Below, piece by piece: positions 1-9,460 of a stretch of DNA of 64,000 nucleotides. How positions within the stretch are numbered: the first letter of the stretch is position 1; every line of letters begins with the position of its first letter. The position numbers and the translations under genes were made by a program. Below the pieces are notes generated by a model. That model did no database searches and was not told the DNA's origin. It saw nothing but the letters and a program-made list of their open reading frames with translations. The stretch comes from Bifidobacterium breve (GTDB taxonomy: Bacteria; Actinomycetota; Thermoleophilia; Solirubrobacterales; Solirubrobacteraceae): NCBI GenBank assembly GCA_945878865.1, contig CAMCUD010000003.1, positions 62,001 through 126,000 of the forward strand, read 5' to 3'.

Positions 1-84
1 CGCCGAGGCGGGGCCGGCGAGGCCGAGCACGAGCGCGCCGGTGGCCAGAAGCAGGCCGGGGGAACGGCGGGAGATGGAGCGCAT
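1..84 (-). CDS. N-terminus of a secreted protein (partial)
   Basis: Reading the minus strand from ATG at 84 gives 28 codons that run off the window edge. They form a typical signal peptide: MRSISRR, a hydrophobic stretch (GLLLATGALVLGLAG), then a PASA cleavage-like end. A strong AGGAGG ribosome site (complement of 91-96) lies 6-7 bases upstream. The mature protein is outside the window, so no function can be given. It diverges from the ABC exporter operon on the plus strand. Confidence 0.7.
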   Translation of the reverse strand, partial: MRSISRRSPGLLLATGALVLGLAGPASA

Positions 85-287
85 GGTGGTCCTCCTGGGG
101 AGATGGTGATGAGGTGCCGCTTCCCAGGTTCCGCCCCGCCGGCTCCGCGGTCCGTCCGCGCCGCGCCGCTCCGTACGTCGCCTTGGCGACAGTTCTTCGA
201 CGCCTCTTCGTTTGGGCTGGCGATCGTCTTACGGGGCCGTGGTGGCATGGTCGCGCTCGTGTCATCCGGAGTGAGGAGTCCACCCCC

Positions 288-1769
288 GTGTTCTTTGTTC
301 AGTACGTCTTCGCCGAGTTGCGGCGCCGGTCCGGCAGGACCGTGCTGACCGCGCTCGGCCTCGGCGTCGGCGTCGCGCTGGTGGTCTGCGTGGGCGCGCT
401 CTCCCAAGGCCTCGACGACGCCCAGGACAAGGTGCTGCGCCCGCTGACCGGCGTCGGCACCGACATGAGCGTCGCCCGGCCGGTCGAGATCAGCCAGACA
501 TCCGGCGGCGGCCAGGGGTTCGGTCCCGGCGCCGGCCTCTCGGCCGAAGAGCGGGCGCAGCTGCGGGCCGAGAACGGCGGCGCCCGGCTGGCGCTGCGCA
601 ACCTCGGCGACCCGGGCGAGTCGTTCAGCACCGACAACTTCGTCAGCACCGCGCAGCTGAGCTTCCCGGCGACGGAGGTCGGGAAGATCGCCGGTATGGA
701 CGGCGCGAAGGCCGCCGCCGGCGGGCTGACGCTCTCGGCGGTGCACGCCGAGGGCACCGTGCCGGAGAGCACCGGCAACCGGTTCGGCATGCCGGGCGGC
801 GGCGGGCCGCCCGAAGACCTCCAGATCGACAACCGCACGGTCACCGGCGTCGAACCGGCGCAGCCCGACCTCGGCGGGGTCACCCGCGGGCAGCTTGCGG
901 CGGGCCGGTGGTTCGACCCGCGCAGCAGGCCCTACGAGGCGATCCTCACCGAGTCCTACGCCAAGCGCGAGGACCTCGGGGTCGGCGACACGTTCGACAT
1001 GGATGGCCACACGTTCACGGTCGTCGGCCTCTCCGAGCCGCCGATCGGCGGACAGGCCTCCGACATGTACGTCGAGCTGAAGACCCTCCAGCGGCTCTCC
1101 GATCGCGAGGGCCGGGTCAACACGGTCTACGTCCGCGCGGACGACGCCGACGCGGTCGCGCCATTGCAGCGGGAGATCGCCGCGTCGTTTGACGGCGCGA
1201 AGGTCACGACCGCCGGCGATCTGGCCGACCGGGTCGGCGGCTCGCTCGTCGACGCGAAGAACCTCTCGGGCAAGCTGGGCACCGCGCTCATCGTCATCGG
1301 GCTGCTCGCCTCGGTCGCGATCGCGTCGCTGCTGACCCTGTCGTCGGTGACGAAGCGCGTCCGCGAGCTCGGCACGCTCAAGGCGCTCGGCTGGCGGCAG
1401 CGGCTCGTCGTGCGCCAGGTGGCCGGCGAGTCGCTCGCGCAGGGCGCGCTCGGCGCCGTCGCCGGGATCGTGCTGGGGATCGGGGGCGCGGCGCTGATCT
1501 CGGCGTTCGGGCCCACGCTCGAGGCCAGCGTCGCCGCGCCGGAGCAGGCGGCCGGCGCGTTGCCAGGGCCGCCCGGCATCGCCGGCGGGTTCGGGGTGGG
1601 CGCGATCACCTCCGGCACCGAGAAGGTCGCGCTCGACGCGCCGGTCGATCCCCGGCTCATCGCACTCGCCGTCGGGCTCGCCCTGCTCGGCGGCCTGCTC
1701 GCCGGGGCCGTCGGCGGCCTGCGTGCGAGCCGCCTGCGCCCCGCCGATGCCCTGCGCCACATCGACTGA
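288..1769 (+). CDS. MacB/FtsX-type ABC transporter permease
   Basis: Membrane subunit of an ABC exporter, 493 residues. A first membrane helix near residues 20-40 is followed by a large extracytoplasmic MacB-PCD-like region. Two or three helices follow in the C-terminal third, including the FtsX-type segment ending ...VTKRVRELGTLKALGWR, the usual coupling region of this family. I chose GTG 288 because GAGGAG lies 9 bases upstream. The open frame extends back to 114, but that part is Arg-rich and unlike a permease. It precedes its ATPase by 11 bases. Substrate is unknown; the family exports peptides, macrolides or lipoproteins. The neighbouring sensor kinase suggests induction by an envelope stress. 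Confidence 0.88.
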   Translation: MFFVQYVFAELRRRSGRTVLTALGLGVGVALVVCVGALSQGLDDAQDKVLRPLTGVGTDMSVARPVEISQTSGGGQGFGPGAGLSAEERAQLRAENGGARLALRNLGDPGESFSTDNFVSTAQLSFPATEVGKIAGMDGAKAAAGGLTLSAVHAEGTVPESTGNRFGMPGGGGPPEDLQIDNRTVTGVEPAQPDLGGVTRGQLAAGRWFDPRSRPYEAILTESYAKREDLGVGDTFDMDGHTFTVVGLSEPPIGGQASDMYVELKTLQRLSDREGRVNTVYVRADDADAVAPLQREIAASFDGAKVTTAGDLADRVGGSLVDAKNLSGKLGTALIVIGLLASVAIASLLTLSSVTKRVRELGTLKALGWRQRLVVRQVAGESLAQGALGAVAGIVLGIGGAALISAFGPTLEASVAAPEQAAGALPGPPGIAGGFGVGAITSGTEKVALDAPVDPRLIALAVGLALLGGLLAGAVGGLRASRLRPADALRHID

Positions 1770-1780
1770 GGACCGGATCC

Positions 1781-2500
1781 ATGACCACAGAGACCATCAC
1801 ACCCGTCTACGAGCTCGTCGGCGTCAGCCGCGCATACGGCGCCGGCGACGCGGAGGTGCACGCCCTGCGCGTCGTGCCCCTCCGCGTCGACCCCGGCGAG
1901 TTCGTCGCCGTCGTCGGGCCGAGCGGCTCGGGCAAGACGACGCTGCTGCAGCTCCTCGGCGCGCTCGACCGGCCGACGTCCGGGCAGGTGCGCTTCGAGG
2001 GGCGCGACCTCGCGCAGCTGTCCGAGTCCGCCACGACGGACGTCCGCCTCAACGCGCTCGGGTTCGTCTTCCAGCAGTTCAACCTCATCCCGACACTCAC
2101 GGCTCGCCAGAACGTCGAGGTCGCGCTCGCACCGCTGAAGCTCCGCGGCGCCGAGCGGCGGGGCCGCGCCGACCGCCTGCTCGGCCAAGTCGGGCTCGCC
2201 GACCGGGCCGGACATCTGCCGTCGCAGCTGTCCGGCGGCGAGCAGCAGCGGGTCGCGATCGCGCGGGCGCTCGCCACCGAGCCGCGCGTCCTGCTCGCGG
2301 ATGAGCCGACCGGCAACCTCGACACCGCGACGGGCGACGACGTCATGGCCCTGCTGCGCGTGCTGTCCGACGAGGGGTTGACGATCGTGCTCATCACCCA
2401 CGACGATGAGATCGCCGCCACGGCCCCGCGGGTCGTCCGGATGCGCGACGGCGCGCTCACGGAGCCGCGGGCGGTCGGCGTCGGCGACCCGACAGACTGA
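1781..2500 (+). CDS. ABC transporter ATP-binding protein, MacB/LolD family
   Basis: Cytoplasmic ATPase of the exporter, 239 residues, the normal size. Walker A is GPSGSGKTT (about residue 47), the Q-loop is in [13 protein letters not shown], the signature is [15 protein letters not shown], Walker B is [12 protein letters not shown], and the H-loop is ITHD. The [10 protein letters not shown] and [10 protein letters not shown] wording is characteristic of the LolD/MacB/SalX branch that pairs with FtsX-like permeases. It lies directly behind the permease and 4 bases ahead of the response regulator, so all four genes look like one operon. Confidence 0.93.
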   Translation: MTTETITPVYELVGVSRAYGAGDAEVHALRVVPLRVDPGEFVAVVGPSGSGKTTLLQLLGALDRPTSGQVRFEGRDLAQLSESATTDVRLNALGFVFQQFNLIPTLTARQNVEVALAPLKLRGAERRGRADRLLGQVGLADRAGHLPSQLSGGEQQRVAIARALATEPRVLLADEPTGNLDTATGDDVMALLRVLSDEGLTIVLITHDDEIAATAPRVVRMRDGALTEPRAVGVGDPTD

Positions 2501-2504
2501 AGCG

Positions 2505-3191
2505 ATGCCCCGGACGTCCGTGCTGCTTGTCGACGACGAGCCGGCCCTGCGCGAGGCCGTCGGCCGTGCCCTGCGTCTGCAGGACTACGACGTCACGGCC
2601 GCCCCCGACGGGCACGGCGCGCTCGAGGCCCTCGCCGACCGGGCGTTCGACCTCGTCGTGCTCGACGTGAGCATGCCCCAGCCCGACGGCCTGGAGGTCT
2701 GCCGGCGACTGCGGTCGGTGGGCGACCGGACGCCGGTGCTCATGCTCACCGCGCGAGACGGGATCGACGACCGGGTCGCCGGGCTGGACGCCGGGGCCGA
2801 CGACTACCTCGTCAAGCCGTTCGCCCTGCGCGAGCTGCTCGCACGGCTGCGCGCCCTGCAACGCCGGACAGGGGCGGATGCGGGGCCCGCCGACGTCCTG
2901 CGCTTCGCCGACGTGCGGATGGATCGCGCCGCCTGGGAGGTCTGGCGCGGCGACCGCCAGATCGAGCTGACCCGCACGGAGTTCGCGCTGCTCGAGCTGT
3001 TTCTTCAGCATCCGCGGCAGGTCCTGACGCGCACCGCGATCTTCGAACGCGTCTGGGGCTATGACTTCGGTGCGTCCTCGAACGCGCTGGGTGTCTACGT
3101 CGGCTACCTGCGCCGCAAGCTCGAACAGGACGGCGAGCCACGGCTGCTGCACACGGTCCGCGGTGTGGGCTACGCGCTGCGCGAGGGATGA
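2505..3191 (+). CDS. OmpR-family response regulator
   Basis: DNA-binding response regulator of 228 residues. The receiver domain has acidic residues in VDDEP (10-12), phospho-acceptor D54 ([12 protein letters not shown]), a switch Thr in MLTARD and Lys in DDYLVKPF. A winged-helix domain follows ([22 protein letters not shown], then [10 protein letters not shown]). It resembles MprA/TcrA-type actinobacterial regulators. ATG 2505 follows the ATPase stop by 4 bases and the 3' end overlaps the kinase ATG (ATGA). It most likely controls the linked ABC exporter, as in other exporter and two-component neighbourhoods. Confidence 0.92.
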   Translation: MPRTSVLLVDDEPALREAVGRALRLQDYDVTAAPDGHGALEALADRAFDLVVLDVSMPQPDGLEVCRRLRSVGDRTPVLMLTARDGIDDRVAGLDAGADDYLVKPFALRELLARLRALQRRTGADAGPADVLRFADVRMDRAAWEVWRGDRQIELTRTEFALLELFLQHPRQVLTRTAIFERVWGYDFGASSNALGVYVGYLRRKLEQDGEPRLLHTVRGVGYALREG

Positions 3192-4645
3192 GCCTGCGCC
3201 GCCGCCTCACGCTCGTGTCGGCCGGCGCGGTGGCGGTCACCGTGGTCGCCGCGGCGCTGGTCGCGTACGTGCTCGTGGCGGGCATGCTGCGTGACCAGGT
3301 CGACGATTCGCTGCGCGGGATCGCGGCGGTCACCGACGACCGGCTCATCCAGCGTGTTCCGGCGCCCGCCCGGCCGGAGCAGGGCCCCCTGATTCGCGTG
3401 CCCGGCCCGTTTCTCGCGGCGCGCATCGTCGACAGCCGCGGCCGCACGAGCCGACAGTTCGGCGGCGAGGTGCCGTTCACGACGCCTCCCGAGGCGACCT
3501 CTGTCGCCCGCGCGCCTCGGGGCACGATCCGCATCATCGACGGCACGGACGCGGAGGGCGAGCCCGTTCGGGTCCTCGTCAAGTCGATGGGCGGCGGCCG
3601 CGCGCTCGTCGCGGCGCGCAACACGAGCGAGATGGAATCCCTGCTCGACCGGCTGCGCTGGGTGCTCATCGCGGTCGGCGTCGCGGGCGTGCTGGCGGCC
3701 GGCGCGCTCGGTCGCGTCGTCGCGGGCATCGCGATGGGCCCGCTCGAACGGCTGCGGGACGCCGTCGATCACGTGGGTCGCACCGGCGATCTCACGCGCC
3801 GGGTGCCCGAGGACGGGCCCGCCGAGCTGCGCGATCTCGCGGTGCGCTTCAACCTCATGCTCACGCGCCTGGAGTCGTCGATCCGCGCGCAGCGCCAGCT
3901 CGTCGCCGATGCGTCCCACGAGCTGCGCACGCCGATCGCGGCGCTGCGGACGAACATCGAGGTGCTTCAGGCCGCGCCGGGACTCGAGGGGGCGGACCGG
4001 GACGCCGCGCTCGCCGACGTCGAGGCGCAGCTACGCGAGCTGGGTGAGCTGGTCGGCGACCTCATCGACCTCGCGCGCGGCGAGGAGCCCCAGCCGGTGC
4101 TGCAGGACGTCCGGCTCGACGTCCTCGTCGCCGAGGAGGTCGAACGGGCGCGGCGGATCGCGCCGGACATGCGCTTCACCGTGACGACGTCGCCGTCCGT
4201 GCTGGACGGGGACCCGGAGCGCCTCGCGCGCGCTGTGCGCAACCTCCTCGACAACGCCGCGAAGTACAGCCCCGACGGCTCGCAGATCGAGGTCGTCGTC
4301 GACGGCGGGACGATCAGCGTGCGCGACCACGGCCGCGGCATCGCGCCGGACGACGTGCCGCACGTCTTCGATCGCTTCTGGCGGGCCGACGCCGTCCGTG
4401 ACGTCCCGGGGTCGGGGCTCGGCCTGGCGATCGTCCGCCAGGCCGTCGAGGCGCACGGCGGCCAGGTGACCGTCGACGGCGCGCCGCCCGGCGGCGGGGC
4501 GCGGTTCGTCCTGCGCCTCCCGGGTGTCACGCCGCCCGAGGAGGCCGGCGAGCTCAGCTCACCTGGCGCGGGCGCAGGCGCTGACGGCGCGCCGCCGCCT
4601 CCGCCCGGGCCTGCTCATGCTCGACCTGGCGGGCCAGCTCGTTGA
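3188..4645 (+). CDS. Membrane sensor histidine kinase
   Basis: Partner kinase of the preceding regulator, 485 residues. TM1 (about 8-32), a periplasmic loop, TM2 (about 157-178), then HAMP (180-232), HisKA with H244 in DASHELRTP, and HATPase_c with N-box [11 protein letters not shown]1 [10 protein letters not shown] and G2 GSGLGLAIV. The kinase fold is complete near residue 450. The last 35 residues are a Gly/Pro/Ala tail, and its codons (4554-4645) overlap the 3' end of the opposite-strand SRPBCC gene. The tail may be real or may follow loss of an earlier stop codon. Confidence 0.9.
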   Translation: MSLRRRLTLVSAGAVAVTVVAAALVAYVLVAGMLRDQVDDSLRGIAAVTDDRLIQRVPAPARPEQGPLIRVPGPFLAARIVDSRGRTSRQFGGEVPFTTPPEATSVARAPRGTIRIIDGTDAEGEPVRVLVKSMGGGRALVAARNTSEMESLLDRLRWVLIAVGVAGVLAAGALGRVVAGIAMGPLERLRDAVDHVGRTGDLTRRVPEDGPAELRDLAVRFNLMLTRLESSIRAQRQLVADASHELRTPIAALRTNIEVLQAAPGLEGADRDAALADVEAQLRELGELVGDLIDLARGEEPQPVLQDVRLDVLVAEEVERARRIAPDMRFTVTTSPSVLDGDPERLARAVRNLLDNAAKYSPDGSQIEVVVDGGTISVRDHGRGIAPDDVPHVFDRFWRADAVRDVPGSGLGLAIVRQAVEAHGGQVTVDGAPPGGGARFVLRLPGVTPPEEAGELSSPGAGAGADGAPPPPPGPAHARPGGPAR

Positions 4646-5054
4646 GCGTGCGGCGCAGGTATCCGCGGACCGTGCCGGCCGCGACGTGCTCGGCGATCCA
4701 GCCGGTGAGCCCCGCGCCGGCGATGCCGTAGGCGAGCCGCAGCTCGACGTGGGTGCGGCGGTCGCCATCACGCGCGCGCAGGCGGAAGCGCCCGCGCATG
4801 TCGACGCCGCTGACCGAGGTCCACGCCAGCTCGTAGGGCGCCTGCCACTCGACGAGCTCGATGAGGCTGCCGACGTCCACCGGACCGAGGCGCATGAGCA
4901 CGCGGTACCGGGCGCCGACGCCCGTCAGGCGCCGCCCCACGGGCTCGTAGCGCGTCAGGCCCGACCAGAAGCGCAGCTGCCCGCGCGGATCGGCGACGAA
5001 CCGCCACACGACGGCCGGGGGCGCGTCGATCGTCACGTCGGCGCGCAGCCTCAT
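4554..5054 (-). CDS. SRPBCC (START-like) family protein
   Basis: Small cytoplasmic protein of 166 residues starting MRLRADVTIDAPPAVVWRFVADP, the classic first strand and helix of a polyketide cyclase/Bet-v-1-like hydrophobic cavity. Further strands follow, such as GARYRVLMRLG and ELVEWQAPYELAWTSVSGVDMRGRFRLR. The last 30 residues are a basic helix. ATG 5054 overlaps the acyltransferase stop (ATGA), so it is the last gene of a three-gene operon with the acyltransferase and the SCP2-hydrolase. The ligand is unknown; the neighbours suggest a lipid. Its 3' end overlaps the sensor kinase tail by 92 bases on the other strand. Confidence 0.82.
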   Translation of the reverse strand: MRLRADVTIDAPPAVVWRFVADPRGQLRFWSGLTRYEPVGRRLTGVGARYRVLMRLGPVDVGSLIELVEWQAPYELAWTSVSGVDMRGRFRLRARDGDRRTHVELRLAYGIAGAGLTGWIAEHVAAGTVRGYLRRTLNELARQVEHEQARAEAAARRQRLRPRQVS

Positions 5055-5854
5055 CCGACCACCGGCAGCCGGCGGGCGCGCTGCATCGCCGTGAGCGTGC
5101 GCTGCATCTCGGCGGCGACGTCGTCGCGCACCGCCTCGGGATCGGGGTCCTCGCCGTAGCGCTCCACCAGGTCGATGGGGTGGAGGACCTCGATCGTGAG
5201 CTTCGCGGGCAGCGGAACGGTGCCGGCCAATGCGCCCACGCCGATGCCCCACGGCAGCGTCAGGGCGACCGGCATGCCACGGCGCCGGCCGAGGAACAGC
5301 GCGGTCTCCTGGCCGCCCGCCGCCACGACCGGCACGATGGGGACGCGGTGGCGCAGCGCGTGCTGCACCCAGGCCGTATCGTCGCCGAGATCGACCACGC
5401 CGCGCCGCCAGCTCGGCCGGTGCGCCTCACGTTCGCCGCCCGGATAGACCAGGACGCTGGCGCCCGTGCGGAGCGCGAGATCGGCCGCGTCGGGGGTCGG
5501 GCGGACGATCCCGAATCGCCGCAGCCATCCCGACGGCGGCCACGCCAGCGGGGCCGTGCGGGTGACGGCCAGCAGCGGGCGCTCCACGCCGAAGTACGAC
5601 GAGAACGCGGCCATGAGCATCACCGTGTCGGGCGTGGCCACCCCGCCCGAGTGGTTGCCCACGAGCAGCACCTGTCCGTGGTCCGGGATGTTCCCGAGGC
5701 CGCGGACGTCGCCCCGGAAGTACAGGCTGGAGAGCAGCCACAGGCCGGGCAGCCGCTCGCGGATGAAGTCGGGGTCGCGCTCGTCGAGGTCGGGACGAGG
5801 CTCCGGTCGGTCGAGCCTGCTCGTCCCCGGGAGCTGTCGCAGCAGCCCGATCAC
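5051..5854 (-). CDS. PlsC/DAGAT-like acyltransferase
   Basis: Putative phospholipid or glycerol acyltransferase of 267 residues. The family core is visible: VLLVGNHSGGVATPDTVML (an NHxGGxxTPD variant of the HX4D motif), RRFGIVRPTPDAADLAL, and VLVYPGGEREAHRPS, matching the F/YPGG-R-E block of the DAGAT/LPLAT-like group. Pro-rich strands toward the C-terminus (PIVPVVAAGGQETALFLGR) fit the same fold. GTG 5854 overlaps the hydrolase stop (GTGA), giving tight coupling. It probably acts at the inner membrane face on acyl-CoA and a lipid acceptor. The substrate cannot be read from sequence. Confidence 0.82.
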   Translation of the reverse strand: MIGLLRQLPGTSRLDRPEPRPDLDERDPDFIRERLPGLWLLSSLYFRGDVRGLGNIPDHGQVLLVGNHSGGVATPDTVMLMAAFSSYFGVERPLLAVTRTAPLAWPPSGWLRRFGIVRPTPDAADLALRTGASVLVYPGGEREAHRPSWRRGVVDLGDDTAWVQHALRHRVPIVPVVAAGGQETALFLGRRRGMPVALTLPWGIGVGALAGTVPLPAKLTIEVLHPIDLVERYGEDPDPEAVRDDVAAEMQRTLTAMQRARRLPVVG

Positions 5855-7110
5855 GCCGCCGCGACGCGCCGCAGGCGCCGCCGGCGCATGGGCCGGGCGG
5901 CGTTCGCGTGGTCGAAGAAGCCGTGCAGCAGCTCGGTGGTGAGCTCGGGATGCTCGACCTGCGGCACGTGGCCGCAGCCCTCCAGGACGATCTGCTGAGC
6001 GTCGGGCAGCCACTCGCGCACGTACCGGGCGAACGCGGCGGGCACGAGGCGGTCGTGCGAGCCCCAGACGAACAGCGCGGGGACCTGCAGCTGGGCCAGG
6101 CGCGGGTAGAAGCCGTTCTTGCCGAACGGCGGCTCGAGGTAGATCCGCCGCGCGGCGGAGTAGAGCGCCGCGCGCGCGGCGGGGCTGCGCTGGCGCTCCT
6201 TGAACTCCTCGACGATCGCATCGGCGAGCGCGGGATCGATCGCGTCGGGCTCGGCGAAGAAGGAGACGAGCTGCTTCTCGACGATGTCGCGGCGGATGCC
6301 GTGCGGCAGGACGCCGAGCTCGGGGCGCGCGAGCCGCACGAGCGGATGGAAGCCCCGCCGGACGAACGCGACGGCCGGCGCGAGGAGGCCGAGCGACGTG
6401 ACGCGCTCCGGCGCCTGCAGCGCGGCCTCGATGGCGACCCGGCCGCCCATGGAGTTGCCGACGAGGTGCGCGCGGTCGAGGCGCAGCTCGTCCAGGACGC
6501 CGAGGACGTGCTCGGCGAACCACGGGGCGTCGTAGGCGGCGCGCACGGGCGTGCTGGATGCGCCGAAGCCGGGCAGATCGACGAGGTGGACGCGGTAGTC
6601 ACCGGCGAGCCGGTGGCCGAGCTCGAGGAACGAGGTGCGCGAGGCCCCCAGCCCGTGGATGCAGACCACGTCGGGGCCGGTACCGCTGGAGAGCACCGCG
6701 ACGCGCTGCTTGCCCACCCGCGCATGACGCGTCTCCATGGCGGGCAGGACCGCCTCGGGCGGGCGGACCATCGCCTCGAGGCTGACTGCGGTGTCGAGGC
6801 TGCCGCGCACGGTCATCCGCCCGTCGACGATGAGCTCGATGCCCGCGACATCCCCGCGCAGCAGCGAGGTCAGCGAGGTGCTGTCGGCGGCGAGCACGAC
6901 GTGCGGGCGCTCACGCGACGGCCCGCGCCGCACGTGGATCGCGCGGTCGTCGCTGCGGAGCTCCCACGTCTGGCCCAGGTCGACGACCGCCAAGTGGACG
7001 ACGGCCTGGGTCCAGGCCGTCGTGGTCTCGGCGGTGACGCGTCCGGGCAGCGCCCGGATCTCCTGTTCCAGCGCCCCCTCGCGCTTGGAACTGACACTTG
7101 GAACTCCCAT
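5851..7110 (-). CDS. SCP2-like domain fused to alpha/beta hydrolase
   Basis: 419-residue two-domain protein. Residues about 15-120 look like a sterol-carrier (SCP2) fold (ADSTSLTSLLRGDVAGIELIVDG, then MTVRGSLDTAVSLEAM). Residues about 130-405 are an alpha/beta hydrolase with oxyanion HGLGAS, nucleophile elbow GNSMGG (Ser), acid in WGSHDRLVP and catalytic His in GCGHVPQVEHP. An Arg-rich tail follows. It heads the operon with an acyltransferase and an SRPBCC protein, which suggests handling of an acyl lipid or other hydrophobic ester. A TACCGT element lies 12 bases before ATG 7110 and no good Shine-Dalgarno is visible. Confidence 0.85.
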   Translation of the reverse strand: MGVPSVSSKREGALEQEIRALPGRVTAETTTAWTQAVVHLAVVDLGQTWELRSDDRAIHVRRGPSRERPHVVLAADSTSLTSLLRGDVAGIELIVDGRMTVRGSLDTAVSLEAMVRPPEAVLPAMETRHARVGKQRVAVLSSGTGPDVVCIHGLGASRTSFLELGHRLAGDYRVHLVDLPGFGASSTPVRAAYDAPWFAEHVLGVLDELRLDRAHLVGNSMGGRVAIEAALQAPERVTSLGLLAPAVAFVRRGFHPLVRLARPELGVLPHGIRRDIVEKQLVSFFAEPDAIDPALADAIVEEFKERQRSPAARAALYSAARRIYLEPPFGKNGFYPRLAQLQVPALFVWGSHDRLVPAAFARYVREWLPDAQQIVLEGCGHVPQVEHPELTTELLHGFFDHANAARPMRRRRLRRVAAA

Positions 7111-7208
7111 GTGCTGTTCGGCACGGTACTCCCGTGCCCGGGGGAACGCAAAGGTCGGTGCGACGGTTCTCCGGAAAGTGCGGGACGCCGTGCGGCCCCC
7201 GCACCGCG

Positions 7209-7214
7209 TAGGTT
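7209..7214 (+). promoter_or_regulatory. -10-like TAGGTT before cysS
   Basis: TAGGTT ends 9 bases before ATG 7224, which predicts a leader of only 2-3 bases. It is one of a repeated set of start-proximal TANNNT elements in this window. No clear -35 is seen. Confidence 0.4.
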
Positions 7215-7223
7215 TCGCAGGCG

Positions 7224-8588
7224 ATGCGCACGATCTCCCTGCACGACACGCGAACCGGCCGGATCACGGAGGTCCGCCCGCGCGAGCCCGGGAAGATCGG
7301 GATCTACGCCTGCGGGCCGACGGTCTACGCCCGGATCCACATCGGCAACGCCCGGCCGTTCGTCGTGTTCAGCCTGCTCAGGCGGTTTCTTCGCGCCGAG
7401 GGCTACGAGGCGACGCTCGTCATCAACGTCACCGACGTCAACGACAAGATCTACGCGGCCGCCCAGGCCCAGGGGGTCCGGTCGGCCGATCTGGCCCGGG
7501 AGATGACCGCCTTCTACGAGGCCGACACGGACGCGCTGGGCGTCGGCCGGCCCGATGTCGAGCCCAAGGCGGCGGAGACCGTGGGCGGGATGATCGATCT
7601 CATCTCCGCGCTCATCGAGGGCGGCCACGCCTACGCCGCGGGCGGTGACGTGTACTTCCGCGTGCGCACCGACAGCCACTACGGCGAGCTGTCGCACCGT
7701 GATGTCGACGAGATGGATCAGGGCGAGGGCGTCGAGGGACTGCACCTCAAGCAGGATCCGCTGGACTTCGCGCTGTGGAAGGCGACGAAGCCCGGCGAGG
7801 ACACGTCGTGGCCGTCGCCGTGGGGCGAGGGCCGGCCGGGCTGGCACATCGAGTGCTCGGCGATGGCCGAGGAGCACCTCGGCGTGGGCTTCGAGATCCA
7901 CGGGGGCGGCACGGACCTCGTCTTCCCCCATCACGAGAACGAGGCGGCGCAGACGCGCTGCGGCCGCGGCCACGAGCTGGCGCAGGTCTGGATGCACTCC
8001 GGCCTGCTGCTCATGGGCGCGGAGAAGATGGCGAAGTCCGTCGGCAACGTCGCGCTGCTTCACGAGGTCGTCGAGCGGTGGGGGCGGGACACGATCGTGT
8101 GGTTCTTCTGCACCGGCCACTACCGCCGGCCGCTCTCCTTCGACGACGAGACCCTCGAGGCCGCGCGGTCGCGCGTCGCTCGCATCCGCGATCAGGCACG
8201 CCGCCTGGCCGACGGCCCGTCGCCCGCCGACATGGCGCCGTTTCGCGAGCGCTTCCTCGACGCGCTGGCGGACGACTTCAACACGCCGCAGGCGCTCGCC
8301 GAGCTGGGCGGCTGGCTCACCGAGGCCAACCGCCGGCTCGACGCGGAGGAGACCGTCGGCCGCGACGACCTCGCCGCGATGCTCGACGTGCTGCATCTCG
8401 CCAACCTCCTGGACGCCGACACCGGCGACGGGCCCGCCGACGAGGATCTCGCGCTGCTCGAGGCGCGCCAGGCTGCGCGCGCCGCGAAGGACTGGCCCGA
8501 GGCCGACCGCCTGCGCGACGAGCTGCGCGCCCGCGGGTGGGAGGTCCGCGACGGGGCGGCCGGCGCCGAGCTCGTGCGCGCGTCGTGA
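7224..8588 (+). CDS. cysS: Cysteinyl-tRNA synthetase
   Basis: Charges tRNA-Cys with cysteine in the cytosol; class I synthetase of 454 residues, normal length. The zinc and cysteine-binding Cys30 is in YACGPTVY and the HIGH-type motif is HIGNARPFV (39-47). Zinc-site residues continue in [14 protein letters not shown] and FPHHENE, and the KMSKS-type motif is [10 protein letters not shown]-terminal DALR-like helical domain follows. ATG 7224 is the first start after the divergent hydrolase. Its stop overlaps the methyltransferase GTG (GTGA). The order cysS, rlmB, sigH parallels that of Bacillus. Confidence 0.97.
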   Translation: MRTISLHDTRTGRITEVRPREPGKIGIYACGPTVYARIHIGNARPFVVFSLLRRFLRAEGYEATLVINVTDVNDKIYAAAQAQGVRSADLAREMTAFYEADTDALGVGRPDVEPKAAETVGGMIDLISALIEGGHAYAAGGDVYFRVRTDSHYGELSHRDVDEMDQGEGVEGLHLKQDPLDFALWKATKPGEDTSWPSPWGEGRPGWHIECSAMAEEHLGVGFEIHGGGTDLVFPHHENEAAQTRCGRGHELAQVWMHSGLLLMGAEKMAKSVGNVALLHEVVERWGRDTIVWFFCTGHYRRPLSFDDETLEAARSRVARIRDQARRLADGPSPADMAPFRERFLDALADDFNTPQALAELGGWLTEANRRLDAEETVGRDDLAAMLDVLHLANLLDADTGDGPADEDLALLEARQAARAAKDWPEADRLRDELRARGWEVRDGAAGAELVRAS

Positions 8589-9286
8589 TCCTCTACGGGC
8601 GCAACGCGGTGCGGGAGGCGCTGCGGGCGCGCCGCCGGACCGTCCATGAGGTGTGGGCGACGAAGCGGGTGGCCGAGGAGGCGTGGCTGCGCGACGCGAA
8701 GGTCAAGGTCCATCTCGCCGACGGCGCCCAGATCGAGCAGCGCTGCGGCGCGCCCGACCATCAGGGTGTCGCGGCAAAGGCCGCGCCGTACCCGTACGCC
8801 GACCCTCGACTGCTGCTCGAGGGTCCCGAACCGTTCCTCGTCGCGCTCGACGAGCTGCAGGACCCGCAGAACCTCGGGGCGATCTGCCGCACGGCGGAGA
8901 CCGCGGGCTGCGGCGGCGTGATCATCACCGAGCGCCGCGCCGCCGAGGTCACCCCGGCGGTCTGCAAGGCATCGGCGGGGGCGGTCGAGCACATTCCGAT
9001 CGCGCGCGTCACGAACCTCGCCGACTTCCTCATCCGGGCGAAGGAGCGCAACATCTGGTGCTACGGCGCCGCGGGCGAGGCCCGCACGAGCTACCTCGAC
9101 GTCGACTGGCGCGGGCCCGTCTGCATCGTCCTCGGGGCCGAGGGCAAGGGCCTTCGCCGCCGTGTCGCGGAGACCTGCGACGACCTCGTGGCGCTCCCGA
9201 TGCGCGGGCAGATCGAGAGCCTGAACGTCAGCGCCACCGGGGCGATTCTGCTGTACGCCGCCCTGCAAGCGCGGTTGCGTCCTTGA
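8585..9286 (+). CDS. rlmB: SpoU/TrmH-family rRNA 2'-O-methyltransferase (RlmB-like)
   Basis: AdoMet-dependent ribose methyltransferase of 233 residues, most like the enzyme acting on 23S rRNA G2251. An N-terminal substrate-binding domain ([14 protein letters not shown]) is followed by the SPOUT knot. Motif 1 is DPQNLGAICRTAE (catalytic Arg), motif 2 is IVLGAEGKGLRR and motif 3 is IESLNVSATGAILLY. The GTG start overlaps the cysS stop, so the two are translationally coupled. The exact rRNA target is inferred from family and context. Confidence 0.93.
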   Translation: MILYGRNAVREALRARRRTVHEVWATKRVAEEAWLRDAKVKVHLADGAQIEQRCGAPDHQGVAAKAAPYPYADPRLLLEGPEPFLVALDELQDPQNLGAICRTAETAGCGGVIITERRAAEVTPAVCKASAGAVEHIPIARVTNLADFLIRAKERNIWCYGAAGEARTSYLDVDWRGPVCIVLGAEGKGLRRRVAETCDDLVALPMRGQIESLNVSATGAILLYAALQARLRP

Positions 9287-9312
9287 CAGGGACTCATAAT
9301 CACGGCTAGGTT
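9283..9312 (+). promoter_or_regulatory. sigH promoter (TTGACA-N18-TAGGTT)
   Basis: A consensus -35 TTGACA (9283-9288) overlaps the stop codon of rlmB. After an 18-base spacer comes TAGGTT (9307-9312). Transcription would begin near 9319, giving a leader of about 140 bases to the sigma gene. This is the best full -35/-10 promoter in the window. Confidence 0.65.
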
Positions 9313-9318
9313 GCCGAT

Positions 9319-9356
9319 ACTTCAGGCTGAAGTACAGCTTGAAGGTCAACCTTCAA
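9319..9356 (+). promoter_or_regulatory. Two perfect inverted repeats in the sigH leader
   Basis: ACTTCA-GGC-TGAAGT (9319-9333) and TTGAAGGT-CA-ACCTTCAA (9339-9356) lie side by side starting at the predicted transcription start. Both carry TTGAAG/CTTCAA-like half-sites. Their position just downstream of the promoter suits a repressor operator. The short 2-3 base loops make RNA hairpins less likely, especially for the second. Confidence 0.5.
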
Positions 9357-9460
9357 CCTTCGGTTTCACCAACAACGGAATACCCGTTGGCGCCCTGGGA
9401 GGGGACCGCCTCGGAGCACACACCCCGGTCCATCACGGACGGAGAAAGGGCTGCTTGCTC

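Noticed and set aside
114-287. Longer N-terminus for the ABC permease from ATG 114
   Set aside because: The extra 58 residues are Arg/Ala/Pro-rich with no membrane or signal pattern. GTG 288 has a proper GAGGAG site and begins at the conserved family start.
1127-2401. Long minus-strand frame opposite the ABC transporter genes
   Set aside because: It is a codon-bias shadow of high-GC genes: no family pattern, and it is fully covered by well-supported plus-strand genes. The same applies to many long antisense frames across the cob and kdp regions.
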